Shown here: one piece after another, positions 53,401-64,000 of the stretch | How positions within the stretch are numbered: position 1 is the first letter of the stretch | Layout: each line of letters starts with the position of its first letter | The notes under the pieces: generated by a model | Database searches by the model: none | The model's input: only the letters and a program-made list of their open reading frames with translations | Told to the model about the DNA's origin: nothing | Position numbers and translations under genes: made by a program | NCBI GenBank assembly: GCA_019448385.1 | Contig: JAGTXO010000039.1 | Coordinates: 1-64,000 of the forward strand | DNA from: Diacronema lutheri | Lineage: Eukaryota > Haptophyta > Pavlovophyceae > Pavlovales > Pavlovaceae | Direction of reading: 5' to 3' | Length of the DNA: 64,000 nucleotides

Positions 53401-55912
53401 GCCTGCGCGCGCTGCGCCTCGCTTAGTGACGCAGCGATCGACACGGCCATTTCGCCGGGGAAGCCGCCCACAAACTGCGGTGCGCCCGCATCCGGCTCGA
53501 CCGAGACAGCGTCGCTGGCCGCGCCACCAGCCGCGCGCCGCTGCAAGTAGCCGTTGGTCGGCACGCGCAGAAGCTCATCGTACGAGTGCACGCTCGACGG
53601 CTCGCCGGGCAGCTCGGCGGCGAGCTCGCTGAGCACGCGCTCGACCACCGCCTCGGCGACACCAGCGCTCAGCAGCGAGAGAAGCGCCACGGAGAGGATT
53701 GCGTGCTTGGGCAGGCGGCCCGAACGCTCGCGCGCGCCAGCGCCACCGGCGCGGCTGCGCCTGCCGGCGCCGGGCCGCGCCGACTCGTCCGCGGCGTCGG
53801 CGTCGGCGAACGCGCCGGCGAGCGCGCCGAGCACGCGCGCGAGCTCGAGCGCCGCGCGCTCGTGAGACGCCGCGCGCGTGAGCGTCGAGTAGAAGGCGTC
53901 GACCTCGGGCAGGCCGCGGTGCTTCTTGCAAGCGTTGACCAGGTTGTACGCCCACTCGTGCGCCGAGCTCTCGCCGGCCGAGTCGACGAGCGCACAGAAA
54001 TGAGCGTCGAACCAGTCGGCGAAGCCCATCGGCAGCTCGTCCTCGCCGCGCGTCTTTCGCTCGCCTTCCGCGCCGGCCGAGCCGTCCGTCGCGGCTGCGT
54101 CGGCATGATCGGCCGCAGCTTTCGCCTCAGCCGCTGCGTCGGCACGCCTCACGGCGGAGGCGGCCGTCATCTCGTGTGCGTACTTGGCCCAGAGGTCGCG
54201 TATCGCGTGCACGAGCTGCCGATGCGACCAGCGCTGATTCGCGATCGGCCCGTCGACGCGCAGGTGGCGCGGCGTGCCGTCCCACGCCGGTGTGCGCCCG
54301 TACGCAGGAATGTAGCAGCCGTCAAAGGCGCACTCCACAGCCTGGCGGCCGACGAGCGCCCAGGAGCGCTGCACCTGCGAGAGCAGCTCGCTCAGGTAAG
54401 CAGTCGACGGCACCGCGTCGGCTCGCGCAGCTCCGCCGTCCGCCCCGGCGCCTTGGTCGGGCGCCGCACCGGCTTCGCCATGGGCGCTGACGTGCGCAGG
54501 CGCGGCCCCGGCTTGCGTGTTGGCAGGGTCGAGGGCGCCGTGCGGCACGCGGACAAACTCCGAGTCCAGCGTGTGCGAGAGCCTGTTGGTAACGAGCTCA
54601 ATACGCGTGCCGAGACGCACCGCCCTCACTGCGGGCACATCGGGCAGCGACGCGAGCTGCGCGCTCGCCGCGCGCCAGTCCGGCCGCGGCGTGCGCGCGA
54701 GGTGCGCGTCACGCACCTCCTGCGAGCGCTGCGCGAGCTCGGATTGTGTTGCGAGGAGGCGCGCGAGCGTGCGCCGCGCCTCCTTGCCCTCCTGCGCGTG
54801 CTTGTGCTGAAGCGCGCGGTGCTCGTCGAGGAGGTTGTCGTGGCGGAGGAGCAGCGCCTCGTACTCGACGGTTGGGATGCTCACGGTCATCTGCACGGAG
54901 AGCTCCTTCTGTGTCTGCTGCACGTGCCAAAGTGCGCGAGTGTACTGCTCGTGCAGCTGCGCGCGCTCCTCGAGCCCCGCCTCGCGCACCTCCTCCACCT
55001 CGTCGGTGAGCGCGTGCGCCGTGCGCGTGAGGTCTGTGATGGCCTCCTCCTTCTTGCGCAGCATGGCCGCGAGCTCGTCGTGCATGCGCGAGACGCCCGC
55101 CCACGCCTCCGACTCGGTCATCAGCTTTGTGTACAGGTCGGTGCACTTGCTCGTCAGCTCGAGATTCTCCGCCTCGAGCAACGCGATGCGCGTTCGCAGC
55201 TCCTGCGCAGCGGCGCGAACGGCGGCGGCGCGCGCGCGCGGCGCGGAGAGTGAGGCTCGCCCGTGCGCGGCGCAAAGGGCGTGTCAGCTTGCAAAGTATG
55301 GGCACACACGGCCACACGGTCGGACGCGCGCGTGTGCTTGGCGGAGCACGGCGGCTAGGCGAGCGCGCGCACTTCGTGCTGGCCGCTCTCCTTGTCCGCC
55401 TTGGCTTCGGCCTCGGCGACCATGGCCACGTGCGGCACGAGCTCGCCGTGCTCATCCGTGTCGCGCGTAAAGACGGCGGGATGGAGCGTGTCGAGCATCT
55501 TTCGCAGCAGCCCCTGCGCCGGGCCCGCCGTCACGTCGCCCAGCCGGCGGAGCAGCGCCCAGCACTTGTGAATCCGGCTGGATGTGAGCTTTGCGGCGTC
55601 AGTACCGTACGGGTCGATGGCGTGGCTGTCTTGCGCGACCTCGACCTCGAGCGCGTTTAGCTCCGAGCGAAAGTGCGTGGCGTTCGCCTGCTCGGGCAGG
55701 CTCGACGGTTTAAACGAGAGCGAGTCGCGCGCGCGCGCGCTCGCACGTGGCGAGAGCGACGCCACCTCCGCCGCCCTGCGGATCGCGTCCGCGGACGTCA
55801 CGGGGTCATCGCGGCGCCAGCCGCGGTGCGCCGTGACGTGGTGCACGCGCGGCTTGCCGTCCAGCGTGGGCGCCGACGCGCTGTGCAACCCGCCGTGCGA
55901 CAACGCGTTCAT
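50481..55912 (-). CDS. 1,753-residue coiled-coil protein, function unknown
   Basis: ATG 55912 (MNALSHGGLHSASAP), TAG 50483-50481. One phase-0 intron, 55372-55203, joins ...KESGQHE to ELRTRIALLEAENLELTSK. Residues about 100-330 form a long coiled coil (LEAENLELTSKCTDLYTKLM, MHDELAAMLRKKEEAITDL, YEALLLRHDNLLDEHRALQ). A well-ordered middle region (about 400-650) contains WSHRQLVHAIRDLWAKY and MGFADWFDAHFCALV, then a helical stretch KHAILSVALLSLLSAGVAEAVVE. The rest is mostly disordered, with SPSPR-like and Ala-rich segments. The coiled coil after a helical N-terminal domain faintly recalls TSNAXIP1-like ciliary proteins, but I would not name it. No enzyme motif or membrane segment. Confidence 0.72.
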
Positions 55913-56192
55913 GATCGCCACGATGAAACCGCCGACGCCATCCTGGCGCTGTCAGGTCAGCAGGCTAAGTGCCAGACTACTCACCGATGGCCTCTGAGAC
56001 GGACAGACGCCATCGGCCTCGCGCACGGCTTGTGCGGCAGACGTGTTGAAGCTGCGATGGCCTTTGCATTTGGCTTTGTGTCGGACGTGCCGCTGACCAA
56101 CTGCCGTGGTGAGACGGGAGGCGTAGATCGACGTGTTGCTGGAGTACGCGCACCGGGGAGGCCAACATCCGGCACTTTGTCATTTTCCGCCG

Positions 56193-57194
56193 TCAGGCGT
56201 GGGAGTGAGACCTTTTGAGCGACTCGCCTCGGCCCGCGACGAGCGGCTCGCCGTCTTCGTCCGCCTTTGCCCGCTCCGCATCCGCCATCTCCTTTGCGAT
56301 CACCGTGCGCAGTCGCTTGTAGAAGAAGACGCCGAGCACTGCAAGGCCGTATCCGACCGGCTGGATGAGCGAGAGCCGCGTGCCAAAGATGGGCACGGCG
56401 ATCAGAATGTTGAGCCAGTCCTTCACCTGCCCGCAAATGCCGTACGTGACAGCGCTCGTCTCCTTGAGCACCATGAACGAGGCCACGTTGAGCGATGCGG
56501 CGATGCACGCGTTCGCGATGAGGTGCGCGGGGATGCGACCCATCACGACGGATGCATCGTGGAACTCGAAGGCCATGAACGGGACGAAGAGAGCGAGAAA
56601 CGAGATCGGCGCCTGGTAGTAGATGCCCGTAATTGCGTTGAACTTGATGTCTTGCCCCTGCAGCAGCCGCTGCGAGAGGACGAGCCGTGCGGCCTCGACG
56701 ACGAGCCCGACGAGCGCAATCACAAAGCCGTGCAGGACAAAGTCGACCTCGCCGTACGAGGCGATCGCGACGCCCGCGCCGATCCAAATCACCACGCCGA
56801 GCAGCCTCCACGCGAACATCTCGAGCCCGATTGACACACCGATCAGGAAGGAGAAGGTCGGGATCGCGGCCTTGAGCATCTGCATGAACGGCACGGAAAT
56901 GTACACCATCGCCTGGTTGGAAAGCGCCAGCGAAAGCGCCGAGCAAACGGCGATCGGGCAGATCAGACTGAGCACCTGATCGAACGTCAGCTTGGGCGGC
57001 GTCTGCAGCCCCGACGCGCACACGACGTGCGACATGATTGCGGCGAAGAGCTGGTGCGTCGAGGTGAGCGCGAACGGGAAGCCAAAGTGCGCGTAGGAAA
57101 GCAGCCATTTGTTGTACATGATGAGTGAAATGGAGATCACCATCCACATCAGGATGATGATGCCGACCCGCACGTTTTGCGCCAACTCACCCAT
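56193..57194 (-). CDS. Triose-phosphate/nucleotide-sugar transporter family protein (KD group)
   Basis: Single exon, 333 residues, about ten membrane helices; member of the drug/metabolite transporter superfamily that exchanges sugar phosphates or nucleotide sugars across Golgi, ER or plastid membranes. Seen: IMYNKWLLSYAHFGFPFALT (the NK pair at 28-29 after the first helix), PIAVCSALSLALSNQAMVYISVPFMQMLKA, and SAVTYGICGQVKDWLNIL with the VKDW motif of the KD group. The C-terminus is hydrophilic and ends KRSHSHA. There is no plastid-targeting extension, so an endomembrane location is more likely than an inner plastid envelope one. Substrate not predictable from motifs. Confidence 0.9.
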   Translation of the reverse strand: MGELAQNVRVGIIILMWMVISISLIMYNKWLLSYAHFGFPFALTSTHQLFAAIMSHVVCASGLQTPPKLTFDQVLSLICPIAVCSALSLALSNQAMVYISVPFMQMLKAAIPTFSFLIGVSIGLEMFAWRLLGVVIWIGAGVAIASYGEVDFVLHGFVIALVGLVVEAARLVLSQRLLQGQDIKFNAITGIYYQAPISFLALFVPFMAFEFHDASVVMGRIPAHLIANACIAASLNVASFMVLKETSAVTYGICGQVKDWLNILIAVPIFGTRLSLIQPVGYGLAVLGVFFYKRLRTVIAKEMADAERAKADEDGEPLVAGRGESLKRSHSHA

Positions 57195-57304
57195 CGTGCG
57201 GCGCGAACTGAACTGGTGCGAACCGGCCTGCTGCGTATAAGGAGATAAGCATCAAACGTACGACGTTACGGTCAACGGTTTGGGCTCCATCGCCCTCGAG
57301 GGCG
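57195..57304. promoter_or_regulatory. Divergent promoter region between transporter and channel
   Basis: 110 bases between start codons, with a lower-GC stretch 'aaggagataagcatcaaacgtacgacgtta' region near 57239-57268. Confidence 0.4.
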
Positions 57305-60300
57305 ATGAAGCAGCTATGGGGCGGACAGCCGCAGCAGCCGGCCTCCGAGCCGAGCGCGCCGCGGCGCGAGCGGCAGCAGGCGGACAGGATGCGGTTGAAC
57401 ACGCTACAAACCGATATTGAGAAGAGCCTCGACCAGAACGGCACCGCGCGCGCGCTCGGCCAGCCTCAGGCGCAGAGTTGGTGGGATCGCCTCATGGCGA
57501 ACGGAGTGGGCTTCTTGACGGGCGGAATGGGCGCGTCGACGTCGACGCAGCGGCGCGGCGGGCTGCATCAGTCGGGTTCAAAGCGCGTGCGGCGGCACGT
57601 CACGTGGTCCACCGTGCTTGTCAGTTCCAAGCTCGACGTGGGCGGGCAGAAGGAGGACGGGGACGGGCTGCTCGCGCGCGACTGGCGCGAGCTCGCGGCC
57701 ACAAACGCGCGCACGTTCGCGTCGTTGATCCAGCTGCCGCACACGACGTACGAGTTCGTAATGGCGCCGCTGCGCGTCGCCTTTGCCGACGAGATGCTGA
57801 TCGCCGCGATCCCCACCGACGCGCTGATGGACGTGCTCGCGCTGCTCGACGTCGCCAAGACGTTACATGACGGGCCGCCCGCGGGCGCGGCGAAGGCCGC
57901 GACGAGGCCGTGGGCGCGCTTCAACCAACGGCTGCTGCTCGCGCTCAACTGCGCAGGCATCGCGATGCTTTGGATCGCACGTCCACTCTTCTCGACGACG
58001 CCCGTGCTGTGGCACGTGGCGCAGGGCGTGCGGTTCGTGCGGTACCTCGACATGCACGGCCACATCGTGCGGTACGAGGACGACATCCGCACGCGGTACA
58101 CGCTCGTCGGGCTGTACAAGTACATCATCTTGACGGTGGGGCACGCGCACCTCTTCGCGTGCCTCTGGTGGGCTATTGCGCAGGTGCAGCGCTGGTACGA
58201 CGGCGTCGGCGAGTTCCCGGCCGACAGCTGGGTGATGCAGAACCTCCGCTTCTCGGGCAACCCGCGCTTCAACATGGAGGCCAACCGCGCGAGCGAGAAG
58301 TACGCGCTGTCGCTCTACATGGCATTCGCCGGCCTGACGACCAGCGGGTACGGCGCGATCACGATCCGAACCGTGCCCGAGCTCGTGCTGTGCGCCGTCG
58401 TGTGCCAGTACCAGATCATCTTCTACGCGCGCGTGCTCGGCACCATGTTCCACTTCCTCTTCCGCACGGACGAAACTGTCAAGGCGTTCAAGAGCCTGCT
58501 CCGCGTGGTCAACGCGTACGTGTCCGCTCGCCAGCTGCCCTTCACCCTCCACCGCCGGCTGACCGCGCACTTTGAGTTCCAGCACAAGAAGACGACGCTC
58601 CGCTCCAAGCACGTCTACACGCAGATGCCCGAGCTGCTGCGCACAAAGACGGCGCACGCAATTAACGCGGCGCACATCTTCAACTGCCGCATCTTCACTG
58701 GCTGCAACGAGCAGTTCTTGCGCAAGGTCGTCGTCAGCCTCACCGAGCGCTACCTCATGCCGCTCGAGGTGCGCGCGCGCCCGCTCAGCCCCCCCCCCCC
58801 CCCTCCCCCCCTCCCCCGCTGAGCGCTCGGCGCGAGCAACGTCCGGACGGTGAGGGCTGACCCGGGCGGCTGACAAGGCCGGCGCGGGGACGGGCTGGCC
58901 CGACACCCCGGCGGCCGCGAGCCCTCATCACGACCGCCCCGCTCACGCTGCCGGCCGTGGCGCAACGCGCGCGCACACCAGGTCCTGTTCCGGCAGCACG
59001 ACGCAAGTCGCGAGCTTTACTTCTGCACGGACGGGTCGATGCACGTGCGCAAGGACGCGCGCTTCGTGCGCACGATCCGCGGGGATGCGAATCAGGGCAC
59101 TATCGTCGGCGAGGCGGCCTTCATCCTCGGCGTCCACCAGCCGTACAGCGTCGGCGCGGTCGGCACGGGCGACGTGTCATTACTCGTGCTTTCCAAGCGC
59201 CAGTTTGAATCGTACATCGCGTCCTACCCGGAGCAGCTCGACGTGGTCACGAGCAACCTGCTCAAGCAGTTCGACGTGGACAAGCAGGGCAAGAGCCTGA
59301 CCAACCACAACAAGCAGCTCGAGGAGGATGAGGCGATCGAATACGAGGAGCTCAAGGCGATCGTCTCTGCCGCGATGGTCCGTCGCAACGAGGCGACGCT
59401 CGCGCAGATCACGTACGCCGCGTCGGAGGGCGACATCGACACGGTCAAGCTGCTCGCCGCGCACGGGCTGGACATCAACGCGGGCGACTACGACGCGCGC
59501 TCGACGCTGCACCTCGCTGCGTCCGAGGGCAACGTGAAGGTCGTTCAGCTGCTGCTCGAGCTCGACGCCGATCCAAATGCCAAGGACCGGTGGGGCGGCA
59601 CGCCGCTCCGCGACGCTGTCAACGGCAAGCACGAGGCGCTTTGCACGATCCTGCGCGAGGCGGGCGCCACGATGACGCTCGACGACCCGGCGGGCGCGCT
59701 GTGTGACGCCGCCTCGCAGGGCCAGCTTGACTACCTCGCGACGCTGCTCGCCAATGGAATCGACATCAACTCGTACGACTACGACCGCCGGTCGGCGCTG
59801 CACCTCGCCGCGTCCGAGGGCAAGACGCGCGTCGTCGAGTTCCTCATCCAAAACCTTGCCGATGTGAACTTCCTGGACCGCTTTAACCAGTCGGCGATAG
59901 ACGATGCGATCCAGCACCGCGAGAGCGCGACGGCATCGGTGCTGCGCGACAACGGCGGCAAGCCCAACAAAGACAAGGCCGTCGCGCGGCTGCTGCTTGC
60001 GATCGAGGAGGGCGACCTTGAGATGCTCGGCATGCTCACCAAGGCGGGGATGGACATCAACCAGCCCAACTACGACAGCCGCACCGCGCTGCACCACGCG
60101 GCGGCGCACGGCCAGCTGACGGTCGTCGATTTCCTCACCTACCACCAGGCGGAGGTGAACGTTGTCGACCGGTGGCTCAATACGCCCGTCGTCGACGCGA
60201 TCACGCACGGCTACGCAGACGTGGCGCTGTTGCTCTACTCGCTCGGCGGCCGGCCGTACATTGCGAGCCCCGACCCCCGCTCGAGCATCAACATGGCGAT

Positions 60301-63300
60301 GGAGCGGATGGCTGGGGAGGAGGTCATCCATATCATGCGCAAGATCAACGTGATCAAGTCAGAGGGCAAGGCTTCGGCAAAGCAACTCGCCTCCAAGCAG
60401 CGCAACCTCAAGGTGCTGCTTGAGAAGTTTGCGGGCAACCTGAGCAAGTACGAGGCCGTCCTCAAGCCGCTCACGTCCGCGCTGCTCCTCGCCGTGCCGC
60501 GCTGGGCGGCGATGCTCGGCGCCGCCAACGACGGGTCGGTAGCATCGTCGCAGGATCTCGGCTCGCTCGCGGGCAGCGAGGACTCCGAGTTTGAGTGGAG
60601 CGACGAGGAGGACGAGGTAGCCGAGCTTGCCGCGGGCGTCGCTAGCGCTCCAGTCGCAGACGCGGACGGGGCGGCTGCCGGCGCGCCCGCGCCGCGCCGC
60701 CCGTCGCAGTTTGGCGAAGGCGAGAACAGCGACATGGAGAAGAAGGCGCTCGCTATGGACCCTGAGGAGGCGAAGCGGAAGTCGAAGGACCTATTCAAGG
60801 CGCTCATGCGCGTGCTGCTGCAGACGCCCAAGATCAATGACGGGCTCGAAGCGATGCGGCTCGTGTACCACGAGCGTCTCAAGGAGTGCGAGGCCAGGCT
60901 CAACGAGGAGGGCGTAGCGCTCGTCGACCAGACGAAGCGCGTGCACAACGACGCGATCATGCTCTTTCTCAAGACGGACATGCGGCTCTCGCCGCAGTTC
61001 TCAAAAGTGGTCTCGCAGGAGGTCCTCGCCTCGCCCGCCTTCGATGCGAACGGCTTGGTGCCCGGCCTGCACAAACACGTCTTCCTCTCGCTTTTCTTCT
61101 CGCCCTCGCTCGTCAGCACGCTCTCCACGCTCAACGGCAAGACGCCGAGCGAGCTCGAGTTCTCCGCGCAGCGGCTGGTGCGCAGGAGCTCCGTCCTCTC
61201 CGACACGGTCGCCAAGGCCGGCGCGCTTGTGGCGCGCAGGGGCAGCCGCCGCAGCAGCGCGGAGTTTGGGAGCCGCCGTCGCAGCGCGGACAGCCGCATG
61301 TCTGGCGCCGACTCGTCCGAGCGCGAGGCGTTCGACGCGCACCGGCGCGCATCCAGGATGACGGGCGGTGCAGAGGTCGAGACGCACTCCGCCGCGTTGG
61401 CAAAGGCCGCGGCCGCGTACAATGCGAAGGCGGCCGCCGCGTCCGGCTGCGGCAGTTGGCTGAGCAGCGCCTTGTTCGGCAACCGTGCGAGCAGGCGCAG
61501 CTCGACTGAGGTTGCGCGCAGGGAGTCGGCGCAGCTCTCGCGCACGGGCTCCGTTCAGGCCGCGCCCCCGAGCCGCGCGCCAGGCGTGCGCAGGACTTCT
61601 CTTGAGACGTTTTTCAAGACCGTCGGGGGCATGGCGAAGCGCAGGAGCCACGAGGCGGACGTCGGCGGCGGTGGCGGCCAGCGATCCGCCAATGTCGGTA
61701 GGTCTCTGCCTGACGCGGGCGGTGGAAGCCGCTCCGTCGCAGGTGGTGCGGCGCTCGAGCTGTCACCGAACCGGCCGTCGCACGGCTCGCGCCTGTCCGG
61801 GCAGGACGCGGCTGGGCTCCCGGACAGGGTCGCAGCTGTGCAGCTCCAGGCGGACACAGAGACCCTCGCGTACGACATCGGCGAGGCAGCGTACCTGATT
61901 GCCTGCGTGTTCCACACCTTCAACCTTGACCAGCGCGGCGTCGTGAGCGTCAAGAAGATCAAGACGTCCCTCCGCGCCGCCGACGCGACAGGCGAAGTCG
62001 GGCGGAGTGAGATCGGGCCCTTGCTCAAGAAGCTGTCGGTGAGCGTCACGGATGGCCCGAAGGGCATCCTCGACGAGGCCAACTTCTTTGTCTCGTTCTC
62101 GCTCTGGGTGCAGGGCAGCTTGAGCGTGGAGAAGGACGAGTTCATTCTCCCACCGATTCGCTTTGCGTCCGACGTGCTCGACTCAGAGGCGCTCTCGCAG
62201 TACGAGGAGCGAGCGCTGTGGGACCGGAGGCTCGCGGCGTCAAAGGCGAGAACCCTCGAGGAGGAAGGCGGGGACGACGGCGAAGCTGGCAACCAGCACG
62301 GCAACCTTGCGTCCCTCGCGGTCGCACTGAACATGCAGCTTGTCGCAAGCGGCACACCGTTGGACGACGCAGCGCAAGACGGCGCGCCTGCTTCGGCTGG
62401 TGAAGATGTCGCGGGCGCGGAGGCACGTCCCAACGAGGCCGAGGAGGCGATTGCTGCGGCTGCGCGCGAGAAGGAGCAGGCGACGCTCGTCAACAGACTG
62501 CGCATCGACCACATGCTGCATCAGATCCGGCGCAAGAAGGCGGCGCTGGACGCCGCTGGGCAGCGTTACGCGCCGGTTGACGTGTCCGACGCCATCCTGC
62601 TGCTCGAGGACGCCGCCGACGACACGACGATGATCAAAAAGCAGGAGTTCATCACATGGTCCGAGGAGGTCATCGGGATCAAGTGGACCGGTGGGGAGGA
62701 GGTCACGTGGTTTGAGCTCGAGATCGCGCTCGCCGACCGCCGCAAAGCGGCTGACGGCACGTCCGGGCTTTTCAGCTTCTTCGACCGCCTGTGGCACGGT
62801 ACGAACGACGCCGAAGTGGCGTGGTACATCTTTGACCCCAAATCGCCCACCCTTCTTTACCTGCGCTGCGTATTTGCGGCGGTGGCGATCTACTACTTCT
62901 TCTTCGTGCCCATCCGCATCTCGTTTCACCCGCACGTGCGCGACATGGCGTGGGTGGCAGCGTTGGACTACACGTGCGACGCGTTGTGCTACGTGCAGAT
63001 CTGCGCCACATTCTTCATGCCGTACGTCAACAAGAAGGGCGTGATGACTTCATCGCTTGAGAAGATCAGGCGGCATTATCTCGCAAACCGCTTTGGCTGG
63101 GATGTCGCGGCGACGTTCCCGCTTGACCTGCTCACCATCGCGGTGCTCTCGAGCGACGACGCTGCCGTGCTCGTGCCATGGCTGAGAGTGCCTCGCTTGT
63201 TGCACTTGCTCAACTTCACGACGCTCTTGTCAGCGTGGTCGTCCAAGTTCGAGGAGGCCAACACAAAGATTGTGCTTGTCAGGCACTTCGTCACGCTCGT

Positions 63301-64000
63301 CATCTTCTTGCACTACAATGCGTGCGCGTGGAACATGGTCGGCTTCGATTCTGCAGTCGACAACTCGCTCAAGCACCGCTGGCCGGACGACTTTTACAAC
63401 GTGCAGTTTCGCGGCTTCACGAGCGTTACTGCGTCCCACCTCCCCGACGATTGGTCCCTGGGGCACCAGTGGCTGGTGTGCGCCTTTTGGTCGACATGCA
63501 TGCTCGTCTCGCAAGGGCACAACATTGTCTACGGCAATTTTGCCGAGATTGGCTTTGCGCTCTTCCTCTGTACCTTGAATCTGACTGTTTACGCGATCAT
63601 CGTCGGGCAAATATCGGTGCGTGCGCCGCGCCGATGCGTTCCCCGCGTGCAATCACAGCGAGTCTGAACGCACGCGGTACGATACGCTGGACGACCACTC
63701 GTGCGCGCGCTTGTCGCGCAGACGATGGTCATGAAGCGCGACGAGGATAATTTGGCCAAGCGGCTTCATCTCGAGGCGGTGCAGGGCTATGTGACGTCTC
63801 TGTCGCTGCCCGACGAGCTCGTGCACGAGATCAAGCACCACTTCACGGCGAAGGTCTCAGGATTGTCGCACGACGTGGACGACGATGGCCTGCTCTCGTC
63901 TCTGCCCCTTCCACTCAAGGTCGATGTCAAACGCACAATCTGCAAGGCGACCGTTGCCAAGACGCTCGCGCTCGACGGCTGCGACGAGGCCTTCATCGAC
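57305..64000 (+). CDS. Multi-module cyclic-nucleotide-gated-type ion channel with ankyrin repeats (3' end beyond window)
   Basis: At least 2,126 residues; exons 57305-58768, 58982-63616 and 63722 onward, all phase 0. The first intron has a C-rich run. Module 1 (residues about 100-590): six membrane helices, pore with TTSGYG at 345-350, a C-linker, and a cyclic-nucleotide-binding fold split by the intron (FRQHDASRELYFCTDG, GTIVGEAAFILG). Its phosphate-binding Arg (usual RTA) is not seen, so nucleotide binding is doubtful. Residues about 625-915: seven or so ankyrin repeats. About 1460-1500: an EF-hand-like FNLDQRGVVSVKKIK. Module 2 (from about 1780): second set of membrane helices, a pore region CMLVSQGHNIVYGNF lacking GYG, then a C-linker ending LSSLPLPLKVDVKRTICK at the window edge, where a second binding domain should begin. 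Resembles plant AKT-type channels (ankyrin) and four-repeat CNGK channels (tandem modules). Further modules may follow. Confidence 0.87.
58790..58819. repeat. C-rich run in a channel-gene intron
   Basis: Three C runs separated by single T, inside intron 58769-58981. Confidence 0.9.

Overview
The window looks like nuclear DNA of a compact, very GC-rich single-celled eukaryote, most likely an alga. Short GT-AG introns (about 100-215 bases, mostly phase 0) interrupt many genes. Neighbouring genes are packed tightly and often divergent or convergent, with gaps of 17 to about 290 bases. The recognisable genes are eukaryotic: a UFM1-activating enzyme, a MAP kinase kinase, a mitochondrial ribosomal protein, a family 61 glycosyltransferase, a sugar-phosphate/nucleotide-sugar transporter, a Sen1-like helicase and a large ion channel. 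High GC, C-rich introns and Fanzor-type genes would fit a haptophyte (for example a pavlovophyte), but no sequence marker here proves this.

Layout. From 0 to 4.8 kb: a ubiquitin-specific-protease-like gene on + (to 2149), then a weakly supported gene on - (about 2112-4600), with long C runs in the introns of each. From 4.86 to 23.76 kb: a very large + strand locus whose two long open frames are probably one gene. It encodes several Ulp1-like (C48) protease folds, a YqaJ-type PD-(D/E)XK nuclease, a chromodomain and, at the C-terminus, a complete-looking Fanzor (eukaryotic TnpB relative) with RuvC-I, -II and -III motifs and a zinc ribbon. This is the most unusual part of the window. A 450-base non-coding stretch follows it.

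From 24.2 to 64 kb lies ordinary gene-dense DNA. In order: a coiled-coil protein (-), an 1,869-residue helical-repeat protein (+), a pseudo-nucleoside-diphosphate-kinase/UBA5 fusion (-), a GT61 glycosyltransferase (+), a 946-residue ankyrin protein (-), a zinc-ribbon/PA/RING protein (+), mitoribosomal mS37 (-), a small ankyrin protein (+), a Sen1/senataxin-like helicase (-), a MAP kinase kinase (+), a long coiled-coil protein (-), a KD-group transporter (-), and a cyclic-nucleotide-gated-type channel carrying at least two complete channel modules in one chain (+, running off the right edge).

The genes do not form an operon or one pathway. The themes are signalling and protein modification (UBA5, RING, USP, MKK), membrane transport (channel, transporter) and RNA/DNA enzymes (helicase, nucleases). 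Because the DNA is so GC-rich, long open frames occur by chance in every frame. Gene calls therefore rest on family motifs, splice sites that keep frame, and ATG starts, not on frame length. All function calls are from reading motifs; no database search was run.
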